DNA from: Bacteroidales bacterium
Lineage (GTDB): Bacteria > Bacteroidota > Bacteroidia > Bacteroidales > F082
Reading direction: 5' to 3'
Assembly (NCBI GenBank): GCA_017530365.1
Contig: JAFXMK010000036.1
Location: 1 to 64,000 of the forward strand
DNA length: 64,000 bases
Of the stretch, positions 39,821-49,289 are shown piece after piece. Below the pieces are notes generated by a model, which worked only from the letters and a program-made list of their open reading frames with translations, did not search any database and was not told where the DNA came from. The position numbers were made by a program, and so were the translations under genes. Each line of letters begins with the position of its first letter. Positions within the stretch are counted from its first letter, which is position 1.

Positions 39821-42800
39821 ATGAAAAAGACTTACAAATCCTTCAAGGATAGCGTCAAGACCATTACCGATTATTATCTGTTACTCGTCGAAGAGACTAA
39901 GTCTCAACGACTCGTTGGCAGCACCAACGAATGGGTCCTTGACAATTATTATATGATCAGCGAACAGGAAAAAGTGCTGAAGATCGACCTCCAAAGCAAG
40001 GATTTCAAGAGGTTGGAAGGCCCTCGCATGGACTATCTTGAGCAGCTAATTCACGATTTTCTGATCCGCTGCCATTATCAGTTCGACAAAGGCATGCTTT
40101 TCAACCACCTGCTTCAGGTGCAGGAAGAGAAACAGGACTACCTCTCCTACCCCGAGGTCTGTGCTCTGCTCCCGCTGATGAAATGCATCCTGCTGAAAGA
40201 CCTGGCGACGCTGTGCCGACAGCTGAAGTCCGAAAACGCCTACCACTACTCTCCCACCGACCGCGCCCAGGCCGACATGGAGAAGTTGGACATGGCCGCC
40301 CGTCAGAACCTAATGATGATGAACCTCTTCAACTCCTTGAAGAAGATGACCAAACTGCCGGTGTCGGAACTCATCGACAGCGTTAGCTATTCCGAGAAGA
40401 TGCTCAAGGAAGAGAAGGCGGATATGTACGACCAGATGTACGACCGCACCAAGGACGATTATCGCGCCATGATCACCCGACTCTGCAAGAAACGCAAAGT
40501 CAAAGAGCACGACCTTGTGAAGGATCTGGTGGTCAAAGCCGACGAAAAAGGCGAACATGTGGGCTGGCAGCTCTTCCCGCCTAAGAAATGGAACGCCCGC
40601 GCCCATTGGTATGTATGGATCGTGGTGCTGGCTTCGCTAGGCTTGGCCTTCGGCTTCGCCTATTGGGCCTTCGGACTCGGCTCCACTCGCGACATCTGGT
40701 TCACCATCATACTTACCATCTTGATGTGGGTGCCCATGAGCCAGATCATCATCGACCTGTTCAACCAACTGTTGTACAAGATACACAAGCCAGTCAACAC
40801 CTTCAAGATCAAGTTCAAAGACGGCTTGATCCCTAAGGAATACGCCACCATGGTCATCATGCCGACCATCTTGAAGAACAAGGCCAGGACCGTCGAGCTG
40901 CTGGAACAGCTGGAGGTTTACTATCTCTCCAACATCAACCGCGCCAGCGAGGGACAGCGTCTGGAGAGCCGTCCCCAGAACCTCTTCTACACCCTCATCG
41001 GCGATGCCGCCGCAGGTCCCAACGAAGACATGCCTTGGGATAATGAAGTGGTTGAGGCTGGTCTTGCAAAAGTAAAGGAACTCAACGAGAAATATGGCGC
41101 TCCAATCTTCAACTTCGTCTATAGAAGACGTGCCTGGAGCGACGGCGAGAACTGCTGGCTGGGACATGAGCGCAAACGTGGCGCCATCTTGCATTTTAAC
41201 GACCTGGTCTTAGGCAACACCAGCGAAGCCGAGAAGCAGAAACGCTTCCGCTGCGAGACCATCAGCGCCTGGCAGCAGCTAGCTGTTCCGGAAATCCAGT
41301 TCATCATCACCTTGGACACCGACACCGAGTTAGTGCTTTATTCCGCACAGAAGCTCATCGGCGCCATGGCACATCCGCTGAACCGCGCCCAGCTGTCGCC
41401 CGACGGCAAACGCGTCAACGCCGGTTACGGCATCATGCAGCCCCGTGTCAACGTCGATGTGGAAGTCACCAACAAGAGCCGTTACGCCCAACTCTTCGCC
41501 GGTCTGGGCGGCCTCGACGTCTATACGACCGCCTCGTTCGAGCTGTATCAGGACATCTTCAACGAAGGCTCCTTCTGCGGCAAGGGCATCTACGACCTGA
41601 AGGTCTTCCAAAAAGTGCTGAAAGGCACCTTCCCTGAGAACCTCATCCTCAGCCACGACCTCATCGAAGGATGCCATATCCGCTGCGGCCTCATCAACGA
41701 CCTGGAGCTGTTCGACGACAACCCATCCAACTACATCGACGACGCCAAGCGTCACCACCGCTGGACCCGCGGCGACTGGCAGATCATCGGATGGCTGCGT
41801 AACAAGGTACGCAACGAGAAAGGCGAGAAAGTCAAGAACCAAGTCAACACCATCGGCCGCTGGAAGATCTTCGACAACCTGCGCCGCTCCGTCTTGAGCC
41901 TTGCCTTGATGGTCGTCATCATCTTCGGCTTCACTATTCAACTTTCAACTTTCAACTCTCAACTTTCAACTATCTCCCCCTTCTGGTACGTGCTCATCGC
42001 CCTGATCGCCGTGGCCAGCCCCATCGTCTTCTTCATCCTGGGACAAATCACAAAGCTTCCTAGCTTTGGAAAACGATACCACTATTACGCCACCTTGATG
42101 CGCGGTTTCCGGGTGATCATCTATCGCTCTTTCGTCCAGTTCGCCTTGCTGCCCAAGGAAGCCTGGATGTACACTGATGCCTTGATTCGCGCCTGCTACC
42201 GTCTATGGTTCAGCCACAAGAACCTCCTCAACTGGATTACCAGCGACGAAGCCGCCAAGAGCACCAAAGGTACCCTCGGCGACTATATCGGCAAGTTCTG
42301 GTTCAACTATGTCGCCTCTGCCATCTTGATCGCCTTGTACATCCTCAGTCCAGGCAGTGTCCTCGCGCTGATCGCTTTGATATTCTGCGTTGTGGCCTGG
42401 TGTGGCGCTCCCTTCCTGATGTTCTGGCTCGGCAAGAAATTCCCGCAGGACAAGAAGAACCTCAGTGCCAAAGAGACAGAGGAAATCCAACAACTGGCCA
42501 AGGACACCTGGCATTTCTTTGACCAGCAGATCACGTCGGAGACGAATTATCTCATCCCCGATAACTACCAGCTAAACCGAGAGAAGAAGGCCGACTACAA
42601 GACCTCCCCAACAAATATTGGCTACTCCATTACCTCCATCATCTCCGCTTCGGAACTGGGCTTCATCACCCAAGAAGAAGCTGTGGAACGCCTCGGGCAT
42701 GTCATCGACACCGTCGAAAACCTGGAGAAATGGAACGGACACCTCTTCAACTGGTACCATGTCAACACTTTGAAAGCACTGCCTAACTTCTTCATCTCCA

Positions 42801-45800
42801 CCTGCGACAGCGGCAACTTCGTGGCATGTCTCTATACCTTGAAAGGGTATTTGATAGAAGTCAGTAGTCAGAAGGAAGAAGTAAGAAGTTTGATTGAGAG
42901 GGTTCAGAAATTGATTGAGGAGACGGATTTCTCCAAGCTGTATAATCCTGAATTGGATGTGTTCAGCATCGGTTACGACTATGGCGCCCATGCCCTCCTG
43001 CCCTACCATTACAACAACTTCGCCTCGGAGGCCCGACTCACCAGTTTCCTCACCATCTCACAAGGCGATGCGCCATATAAGCACTGGTTCTGCCTCGACA
43101 AGACCCTGGTCCAATACAAGGGTTACAAGGGCGTGGCTTCCTGGTATGGCACCCTCTTCGAATACTTCATGCCGCTCATCTTCCTGCCCACCTACAAGCA
43201 CACCCTCATGGACGAGACCTATAGCTTTGCCGTGAGGGCGCAGAAGGCGTTCATTAAGAATTTAGAAGGAAGAAGCAAGAAGCAAGAATTGCCGTGGGGT
43301 ATTTCTGAGACAGCTTATAACGAGTTGGACGATGCCCAGAACTATAAGTACCACGCCTTCGGTGTGCCGTACCTCAAGTTCCAGAACACCACACCTGACC
43401 GTATCGTCATCTCGCCTTACAGCTCACTGCTGACCATCAGCGTCAACGACAAGGCGGTGTACGACAACCTGCAGCGGTTCAAGAAGCTCAACATGTACGA
43501 CAACATGGGCTTCTACGAGAGCTATGACGAGGATGACCATGTGCCAGTGCTGGCCCATTACGCACACCACCAAGGCATGATCCTAGCCTCTCTCGCCAAC
43601 TACCTCGGCGGCCACTGTTTGCAACACTACTTCATGCAAGAACCCGTCTTCAAGTCCATGGAGACCCTGTTGAAGGAAAAGGCCCAGGTACAGCCTTACA
43701 TCGACCTAAAAGTCACGCAATACAAGCGTTACCAATACTCCAAGGTGCAGACCGAAAGCGATGCCCGCGACTACGACGGCATTGCCAACGTACCAGAGAT
43801 CGGTGTGGTCAGCAATGGCCTCTACACTGTGCTGCTGAACGACCGCGGTTCGGGATTCTCTCGCTATCGCAACATACTCATCAACCGTTACAGGAAGATC
43901 TCTGCCGACCATTATGGCACCTATCTTTATATTAGGAACCTGCGAAACGACAAGCTCTGGTGCAACACCTATTCCCCACTCGATGTGATGCCGTCGCAAT
44001 ATCGCGTGAGTTTCGCCTCCGACAAGGTGAGCTTCATGCGTGTGGATGACGAGATCGAGACCAAGACCGAAGTCACCGTCGTCAAGGATTACTTCGCGGA
44101 GATCCGCCGCTTCACCTTCACCAACACAAGCGACATGGACGTCGACCTTGAGATCACCAGCTATGGCGAAGTCGTCATGGCACCGCGTGAGGCAGATGCT
44201 GGGCACCGTGTGTTCAACGGCATGAAGATCCTCAGCGAATACGACAACGAGCACGAAGCCTTGATCTTCAGCAAACCTTCGCAAGACAAACAAGACGCTT
44301 ACTACTATGTCCTCCACAAGCTCTTTGTTGATCAGCCTGAGTTCACCAACGACAAGGCTAACTCCAACATCGTCAACTCAAGCTTGGTGGAATACGAGAC
44401 GTCCAGGATCAAGTTCCTCGGCCGTGGCGGCAGCATACGTCATGCTCACGTCATCGACAACCACCGCACCTTGAGCAACACCGTTGGCACCACCCTCGAC
44501 CCGATCATGAGCATGCGGCGTCGTATCCATGTCCCAGTCGGCAAAGCCGTCTCCGCCTTCATCATCACTGGCTTTGCCAAAGCCAAGGAACAGCTGTACC
44601 AGCTGGCAGAGCAATACCGTAATTCAGTGGATATCGAGGATGCCTTCAAGAAATCATCGGTTTTCAACAACATGCGTACAGGCATGTCCCTGTTGAAAGG
44701 CTCACAGATGCGTCTCTACAACAGCATCTCGAAATACATCCTCCAGACGGCCACCTTTGGCGACCAGCGTCAGGAGCTGCTGGCCAAGAACACCCTCTCG
44801 CAAAGCGGTCTGTGGCGCTTCGGCATCAGCGGCGACCATGCCATCGTCCTCATGGAGATCGACGACATCAACAAGTCGGGATTCGCCAAGGAGATGCTTC
44901 GCGCCTTCGAATACTACAAGGTGCACGGCATGGTACTCGACCTCGTCTTCATCAACGATGTGCCGGGCAATGACCACGACGGCCTCACTCACTTCATCCG
45001 CAACATGGCCAACACCGAGCATCTCTGGGCCACCCATGAACAGACTGGCAAGGTGTTCATCCTCAATGGCAACGATCTTACCGATGAAGAACGCATCCTG
45101 CTCCGCACCGTGGCACGCATCGACTTCAACAACCACGAGCGCATCGAGCAACAGCTGCAACGGCTCGAGACCATCAACCAGAAGTACCAGGACAAGGTGG
45201 AGTATCCCGTCATGAAGCCAAGTGCCCAATACCACGTGTGGAGCTCGCTCGACTTCTACAACCAATACGGCGGCTTCGACCGCGACGGACGCGACTATGT
45301 GGTGACCAACACCAACACCCCGATGCCATGGATCAACGTCATCGCCAACCCACGCTTCGGCTGCATCGTCAGCTCTACCATGGCAGGCTTCACCTTCGCC
45401 CATAACGCCCAGCAGTTCAAGCTCACGGGCTGGAGCAACGACATCGTTCGCGACAACGCCTCCGAGATGCTGCTTATCAACAAGAAGCAGTTCGTTCCCG
45501 CCACGGCACGTCATGGACAAGGCTTCTCCGCCTTCGACGCACAATACGACGAAATCGACGTCAAAGTTCGTGTGTTTGTCGCCTTGGAGCGCCTCGAGAA
45601 ATACTACCAGATCAAGATCGACAACAAGACCAACGAAGACCTCGACTTGCAGCTCGACATGGTCTATAAACTCGTGTTGGGCAACACCGAGGAGAAGACG
45701 GCACGTTACCTCTACTCCGAATGGGATGAGGATTCGAGCAGCATCTTCGTGCGCAACGTCTATCACGAACAGTACCGCGATACCTGGGTACAGCTCACGG

Positions 45801-47470
45801 CAGTCAGCGACGACATGAAGGGCAACGGCTTCGACTATTCACTGAAATACCCGAACCGCAAACGCCTCGGCATGACGGTGAAGGTGCCGGCTAACGGCGA
45901 GAGCGCCATTGCTTTCATCATCGCAGTACCTGAAGACGGCAAGCGTCAATCAAGCCAATACACCAAGGCGATGATCGATGCCGAATACGACAAGGTAGTC
46001 CGTTTCTGGGACGAGAAACTCAGCACCATCCAGGTGGAGACCCCCGACAAGTCGTTCAACTACATGCTGAACCGCTGGTACCTCTACCAGGTCTATGCCT
46101 CACGTCTCTTTGCGCGTGCCGGCTTCTACCAAGTCGGCGGCGCCACTGGCTTCCGCGACCAGCTACAGGACGTGATGAGCTGCCTCTACAGCGATCCTGG
46201 CTACGCCCGACGTCAGATCCTCGACCATGCGGCACATCAATTCGCCGAAGGCGACGTGTTGCACTGGTGGCATGAGAGCTTACAACTCGGCGCCCGCACC
46301 ACCTTCAGCGACGACTACCTGTGGCTCGTCTATGTGGCTTATCAATACATCAGCGTCACCGGCGACCTCAGCATCCTCACCGAGGAGGTGACGTTCTGCC
46401 AGGCCGAGATGCTCTCACCCGGCGAAGCCGAGAAATGCCTGCACTATATGCCATCTTACCATAAAGCCAGCTTGTTCGAGCACCTGCGCCGTTCCATCAA
46501 CAGATCCATGAGCAGGATCGGCTCGCACGGTCTGCCGCTGATGGGCTGCGGCGACTGGAACGATGGCATGAGCCGTGTCGGTGTCGGCGGCAAGGGCGAG
46601 AGCGTTTGGGTAGCCTTCTTCCTCTGCGACCTGTTGCCCAAGATGGAGGACCTCACCCAGAAGATGCCCGATGCCGACCTCAGCTATTGTGAGGAGCTGT
46701 CACAGTTCCGTTGCAGGCTGGTCAAGGCGTTGCAAGACAATGCCTGGGACGGCTTCTGGTTCCTCCGTGCCTTCTTCGACAACGGCAACCCGATGGGTTC
46801 ACGCAACAACACTGAATGCCAGATCGACCTCATCTCACAGGCTTGGAGCATCCTCACCGACGTCGCCACGCCTGAACAGAAGAACTCCATCTTCCGTGAG
46901 ACCGACGGACGTCTGGTCAACCGTGAACACGAGATCATCCAGCTCCTCACCCCTGCCTTCAAGAACTCTGCCGACGACCCGGGTTACATCATGCAATACC
47001 CAGTGGGTGTTCGCGAAAACGGCGGACAATACACCCACGGTGCCATGTGGTATATCATGGCGCAGCTCAAGGAAGGCCGCAAGGACATGGCGTACTTCCT
47101 CTATTCGCTCATCAACCCGATCCACCGCACCCAGTCGCTCGCCGACGTGCTCAAATACAAGGTGGAGCCGTACTGTATCGCAGCCGACATCTACAGCAAC
47201 CCGCAGCATCCAGGCCGCGGTGGCTGGACCTGGTACACTGGATCGGCCTCATGGGCCTATAAGACTGGTATCGAGAACATCTTAGGATTCCACAAGGAAG
47301 GCAACAGGCTTACCATCACGCCGCATGTGCCGACCGACTGGAACGAGTTCAGCATCTGCTATCGCTATGGCAACAGCATCTACCACATCAATTACAAGAA
47401 GGGTGAAGAGAACGCCTCAACCGTGATTGACTTGGTTGACGACGGCAATGAACATGAGGTTCGTATTTAA
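39821..47470 (+). CDS. cyclic beta-1,2-glucan synthase-like protein (GT84 + GH189-like + GH94)
   Basis: A 2549-aa membrane protein. Two transmembrane helices (about 260-325) precede a GT84 glycosyltransferase with the acidic motif ITLDTDTEL (near 498) and RHHRWTRGDWQ (near 644), followed by further membrane helices (about 690-760 and 830-870). Then come a glycoamylase-like/GH189-type cyclising domain (about 910-1350) and a GH94 phosphorylase half, whose catalytic Asp lies in GDWNDGM (near 2244). This is the order of NdvB/Cgs of Alphaproteobacteria, which make and size periplasmic cyclic beta-1,2-glucan. Three 35-bp heptamer tracts interrupt it in frame. It has its own promoter. Confidence 0.9.
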   Translation: MKKTYKSFKDSVKTITDYYLLLVEETKSQRLVGSTNEWVLDNYYMISEQEKVLKIDLQSKDFKRLEGPRMDYLEQLIHDFLIRCHYQFDKGMLFNHLLQVQEEKQDYLSYPEVCALLPLMKCILLKDLATLCRQLKSENAYHYSPTDRAQADMEKLDMAARQNLMMMNLFNSLKKMTKLPVSELIDSVSYSEKMLKEEKADMYDQMYDRTKDDYRAMITRLCKKRKVKEHDLVKDLVVKADEKGEHVGWQLFPPKKWNARAHWYVWIVVLASLGLAFGFAYWAFGLGSTRDIWFTIILTILMWVPMSQIIIDLFNQLLYKIHKPVNTFKIKFKDGLIPKEYATMVIMPTILKNKARTVELLEQLEVYYLSNINRASEGQRLESRPQNLFYTLIGDAAAGPNEDMPWDNEVVEAGLAKVKELNEKYGAPIFNFVYRRRAWSDGENCWLGHERKRGAILHFNDLVLGNTSEAEKQKRFRCETISAWQQLAVPEIQFIITLDTDTELVLYSAQKLIGAMAHPLNRAQLSPDGKRVNAGYGIMQPRVNVDVEVTNKSRYAQLFAGLGGLDVYTTASFELYQDIFNEGSFCGKGIYDLKVFQKVLKGTFPENLILSHDLIEGCHIRCGLINDLELFDDNPSNYIDDAKRHHRWTRGDWQIIGWLRNKVRNEKGEKVKNQVNTIGRWKIFDNLRRSVLSLALMVVIIFGFTIQLSTFNSQLSTISPFWYVLIALIAVASPIVFFILGQITKLPSFGKRYHYYATLMRGFRVIIYRSFVQFALLPKEAWMYTDALIRACYRLWFSHKNLLNWITSDEAAKSTKGTLGDYIGKFWFNYVASAILIALYILSPGSVLALIALIFCVVAWCGAPFLMFWLGKKFPQDKKNLSAKETEEIQQLAKDTWHFFDQQITSETNYLIPDNYQLNREKKADYKTSPTNIGYSITSIISASELGFITQEEAVERLGHVIDTVENLEKWNGHLFNWYHVNTLKALPNFFISTCDSGNFVACLYTLKGYLIEVSSQKEEVRSLIERVQKLIEETDFSKLYNPELDVFSIGYDYGAHALLPYHYNNFASEARLTSFLTISQGDAPYKHWFCLDKTLVQYKGYKGVASWYGTLFEYFMPLIFLPTYKHTLMDETYSFAVRAQKAFIKNLEGRSKKQELPWGISETAYNELDDAQNYKYHAFGVPYLKFQNTTPDRIVISPYSSLLTISVNDKAVYDNLQRFKKLNMYDNMGFYESYDEDDHVPVLAHYAHHQGMILASLANYLGGHCLQHYFMQEPVFKSMETLLKEKAQVQPYIDLKVTQYKRYQYSKVQTESDARDYDGIANVPEIGVVSNGLYTVLLNDRGSGFSRYRNILINRYRKISADHYGTYLYIRNLRNDKLWCNTYSPLDVMPSQYRVSFASDKVSFMRVDDEIETKTEVTVVKDYFAEIRRFTFTNTSDMDVDLEITSYGEVVMAPREADAGHRVFNGMKILSEYDNEHEALIFSKPSQDKQDAYYYVLHKLFVDQPEFTNDKANSNIVNSSLVEYETSRIKFLGRGGSIRHAHVIDNHRTLSNTVGTTLDPIMSMRRRIHVPVGKAVSAFIITGFAKAKEQLYQLAEQYRNSVDIEDAFKKSSVFNNMRTGMSLLKGSQMRLYNSISKYILQTATFGDQRQELLAKNTLSQSGLWRFGISGDHAIVLMEIDDINKSGFAKEMLRAFEYYKVHGMVLDLVFINDVPGNDHDGLTHFIRNMANTEHLWATHEQTGKVFILNGNDLTDEERILLRTVARIDFNNHERIEQQLQRLETINQKYQDKVEYPVMKPSAQYHVWSSLDFYNQYGGFDRDGRDYVVTNTNTPMPWINVIANPRFGCIVSSTMAGFTFAHNAQQFKLTGWSNDIVRDNASEMLLINKKQFVPATARHGQGFSAFDAQYDEIDVKVRVFVALERLEKYYQIKIDNKTNEDLDLQLDMVYKLVLGNTEEKTARYLYSEWDEDSSSIFVRNVYHEQYRDTWVQLTAVSDDMKGNGFDYSLKYPNRKRLGMTVKVPANGESAIAFIIAVPEDGKRQSSQYTKAMIDAEYDKVVRFWDEKLSTIQVETPDKSFNYMLNRWYLYQVYASRLFARAGFYQVGGATGFRDQLQDVMSCLYSDPGYARRQILDHAAHQFAEGDVLHWWHESLQLGARTTFSDDYLWLVYVAYQYISVTGDLSILTEEVTFCQAEMLSPGEAEKCLHYMPSYHKASLFEHLRRSINRSMSRIGSHGLPLMGCGDWNDGMSRVGVGGKGESVWVAFFLCDLLPKMEDLTQKMPDADLSYCEELSQFRCRLVKALQDNAWDGFWFLRAFFDNGNPMGSRNNTECQIDLISQAWSILTDVATPEQKNSIFRETDGRLVNREHEIIQLLTPAFKNSADDPGYIMQYPVGVRENGGQYTHGAMWYIMAQLKEGRKDMAYFLYSLINPIHRTQSLADVLKYKVEPYCIAADIYSNPQHPGRGGWTWYTGSASWAYKTGIENILGFHKEGNRLTITPHVPTDWNEFSICYRYGNSIYHINYKKGEENASTVIDLVDDGNEHEVRI
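41937..41971. repeat. heptamer tract 1 in the glucan synthase (TTCAACT)
   Basis: Five units (TTCAACT, with one CTCAACT; 35 bp) encode QLSTFNSQLST in the loop between two predicted membrane helices, at about residues 706-717. The frame stays open. Confidence 0.92.
42857..42891. repeat. heptamer tract 2 in the glucan synthase (GAAGTAA-type)
   Basis: Five 7-bp units (GAAGTCA, GTAGTCA, GAAGGAA, GAAGTAA, GAAGTTT) encode EVSSQKEEVRSL in the glycoamylase-like domain, at about residues 1012-1023. The units are more diverged than in tract 1. Confidence 0.8.
43258..43292. repeat. heptamer tract 3 in the glucan synthase (GAAGCAA)
   Basis: Units GAATTTA, GAAGGAA, GAAGCAA, GAAGCAA, GAATTGC (35 bp) encode NLEGRSKKQEL at about residues 1146-1157, a hydrophilic insert in the glycoamylase-like domain. 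Confidence 0.82.
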
Positions 47471-47994
47471 TATTTCATCTCGTAGGTGTTGACAATGCCG
47501 TTGGCCTCTTCCAGGATCATCTTGACCAGCATGCCGTCCGACATGCGGTAGGTCAGATCCACCGAAGAATAGCCACCACGAGACACCTTGCCTTTGGCCT
47601 TGATGATCACATGACGTAACCCGTTGGCCTCTTCAACGGTGGTCTCCGCGTTGTTGTCGATGGCAGCCTGTTCCCAGTTGCCCGATATGCAGTTCAGCAG
47701 TGTGGAACGCTGCAACTTGACCATCTTTACTTTGTCGGCATTCAACTCGGCTTTCTTGCCGTCGAGGTTGATCTTAACCTTATTCCCTTCCACATGGAAA
47801 TACTCGCCTTCCGGCTCAGAATAAACCATGGAAAGCTGGTCCTTGCCATCGAAGGTAAGATGGCCAGCTTTGTTGGTGGTCTTCCCCGAAACCTTGATCA
47901 CGCGGGTTTGGGTGAAGTCGATGTCGTACTGTGTTTGTGCAAAGGTTGCCACGGCGAACAGCACCATGGCAAAAGTCAGTATAATTCTTCTCAT
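47467..47994 (-). CDS. LolA-like outer-membrane lipoprotein carrier
   Basis: A 175-aa protein with signal peptide (MRRIILTFAMVLFAVATFAQ) and an alternating-strand pattern: FTQTRVIKVSGKTTNKAGHLTFDGKDQLSMVYSEPEGEY corresponds to the 'F.Q.R.....G.L.f.rPd..rW.y..P' region of LolA. LolA shuttles lipoproteins or related lipids across the periplasm, and LolA-like genes also accompany MMPL exporters in lipid or pigment clusters. It is the last gene of the long operon. The start overlaps the ACP stop (ATGA), and the stop overlaps the convergent glucan-synthase stop by 4 bp. It is diverged from classical LolA, so the assignment is moderate. Confidence 0.72.
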   Translation of the reverse strand: MRRIILTFAMVLFAVATFAQTQYDIDFTQTRVIKVSGKTTNKAGHLTFDGKDQLSMVYSEPEGEYFHVEGNKVKINLDGKKAELNADKVKMVKLQRSTLLNCISGNWEQAAIDNNAETTVEEANGLRHVIIKAKGKVSRGGYSSVDLTYRMSDGMLVKMILEEANGIVNTYEMKY

Positions 47995-48218
47995 TGTTTT
48001 ATGCTATCTAAAAAGGCGACCACATCGCCAATAGTTTCAAATTTTGCCAGTTCTTGATCGGGAATGACGATGCCATAGTCGTCCTCGAGTCGCATGAGCA
48101 GCTGAAGGATGTCCACTGAATCGGCACCGAGGTCTTTCTTGATTTGAGCGTCAAGGGTCACCCTATCAGGTGACACACGCAGTTGACGCGCTAGGATTTC
48201 TTTTACTTGTTCAAACAT
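47991..48218 (-). CDS. acyl carrier protein (operon-specific)
   Basis: A 75-aa four-helix acyl carrier protein. The phosphopantetheine Ser is in LGADSVDILQLL, residue 37 or so, with an acidic helix II (DILQLLMRLEDDYG) as required for ACP partners. It is a different sequence type from the primary fatty-acid-synthesis ACP expected in Bacteroidales. Its neighbours are plsX (upstream, 18 bp) and a LolA-like gene, so it is a likely acyl acceptor or donor for PlsX in this operon. The spacer to plsX is a GAAGTAA-type repeat that also serves as its leader. Confidence 0.9.
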   Translation of the reverse strand: MFEQVKEILARQLRVSPDRVTLDAQIKKDLGADSVDILQLLMRLEDDYGIVIPDQELAKFETIGDVVAFLDSIKQ

Positions 48219-48219
48219 A

Positions 48220-48240
48220 TTCTTACTTCTTACTTCTTAA
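48220..48240. repeat. heptamer tract between plsX and acyl carrier protein
   Basis: Three units (TTCTTAC, TTCTTAC, TTCTTAA) fill the plsX-ACP gap; the last one contains the plsX stop codon. On the coding strand the tract reads AAGAAGTAAGAA-like and ends one base before the ACP ATG, so it could influence ACP translation. Confidence 0.85.
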
Positions 48241-49256
48241 TACTCATAATGCTCATACCTCATAATTATCTCTTCCATCTTCGATGACAGAGCGCTGACC
48301 TCCATCTTGTAGGCTTGTTCAACGCACTTCTCCACCGCCACGGCCTTGCTTGAGCCATGGCCTTTCACCACGGTCTTGGAAGTCCCGAGGAGCACGCTAC
48401 CGCCGTAGTTCTGGTAGTTCATGAACTCCTTCTCCTCCATGAACATCCGCTTCATCAGCAGGGCGCCCAGCTTGTAGATGCCCCTTGAGTAGATGTCCTT
48501 CTTGAGCTTCTTCAGCAGCTCCAAGGCCGTTCCTTCCGTGGTCTTCACCAGCACATTGCCCGAGAAGCCGTCGCACACCACCACGTCATAGTTGCCCGAC
48601 AGCAGATCGCGGCTCTCCATGTTGCCCACAAAATTGATCTCGGGGGTCTCTTGTAGCAAAATGTATGCCTTTTGTCGAATCTCGTCGCCTTTTTCCGCTT
48701 CTTTCCCCACATTAAGCATGGCCACACGGGGTTTTTCAATGCCATATACCTGTTCCATATAGAGGCTGGCCATGATGGCGAACTGCCTCAGATGGTCAGG
48801 GGTGACCTCCACGTTGGCGCCGCTGTCGCAGATACCAACGATGCCGCCATTCATTGTCGGCAGAATGGGACAGAAAGCAGGACGTATCACGCCTTTCACA
48901 CGGCCGATTCGGGTCAAGGCGGCTGCCACCAAGGCACCGGTGGAGCCTGTGCTTACCATGGCGTTGATATCGTCACGATCGCGCAACATACGCACCGCCT
49001 TGATCATGGAGCTCTCCCGCTTCAGACGTATCACGTCGATAGGTCGCTCGTCGCATCCGACGACTTCAGGAGCATGGACAATCTCCACCCTATCCGCATC
49101 GTAGGTCTTCCCTGCGAGATGGTCTTTGATGGTCTTTTCATCGCCCGTGAATATCAGATACAGGTCAGGCATCTTGGCCAGGGCCGCCAAGGCACCGTCG
49201 ATATTGGCTTCCGGACTGTGGTCGCCACCGAAACAATCGATTATTATTTTGATCAT
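48237..49256 (-). CDS. plsX: phosphate acyltransferase PlsX
   Basis: PlsX of 339 aa from the ATG at 49256 (MIKIIIDCFGGDHSPEANIDG). PlsX converts acyl-ACP to acyl-phosphate, the donor for PlsY, or the reverse to make acyl-ACP from FakAB-derived acyl-phosphate. Family motifs are FGGDHSP, STGSTGALVAAA, LNVGKEAEKGDE, VCDGFSGNVLVK and YGGSVLLGTSKTVVKGHGSS. A longer frame upstream (49313) would overlap the preceding gene and is unlikely. Here it is separated from rpmF and fabH, its usual partners, and lies between a GNAT-like gene and an ACP gene, downstream of fakA and fakB. Confidence 0.95.
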   Translation of the reverse strand: MIKIIIDCFGGDHSPEANIDGALAALAKMPDLYLIFTGDEKTIKDHLAGKTYDADRVEIVHAPEVVGCDERPIDVIRLKRESSMIKAVRMLRDRDDINAMVSTGSTGALVAAALTRIGRVKGVIRPAFCPILPTMNGGIVGICDSGANVEVTPDHLRQFAIMASLYMEQVYGIEKPRVAMLNVGKEAEKGDEIRQKAYILLQETPEINFVGNMESRDLLSGNYDVVVCDGFSGNVLVKTTEGTALELLKKLKKDIYSRGIYKLGALLMKRMFMEEKEFMNYQNYGGSVLLGTSKTVVKGHGSSKAVAVEKCVEQAYKMEVSALSSKMEEIIMRYEHYEY

Positions 49257-49262
49257 AGAACG

Positions 49263-49289
49263 GCGAATCTTACGAATTAAACGAATTAT
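49263..49289. repeat. 9-bp tandem repeat ACGAATTAA
   Basis: Three 9-bp units (GCGAATCTT, ACGAATTAA, ACGAATTAT) fill the gap between the GNAT-like gene and plsX. Its spacing is unlike the 7-bp tracts elsewhere but its position at a gene boundary is the same. Confidence 0.55.
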
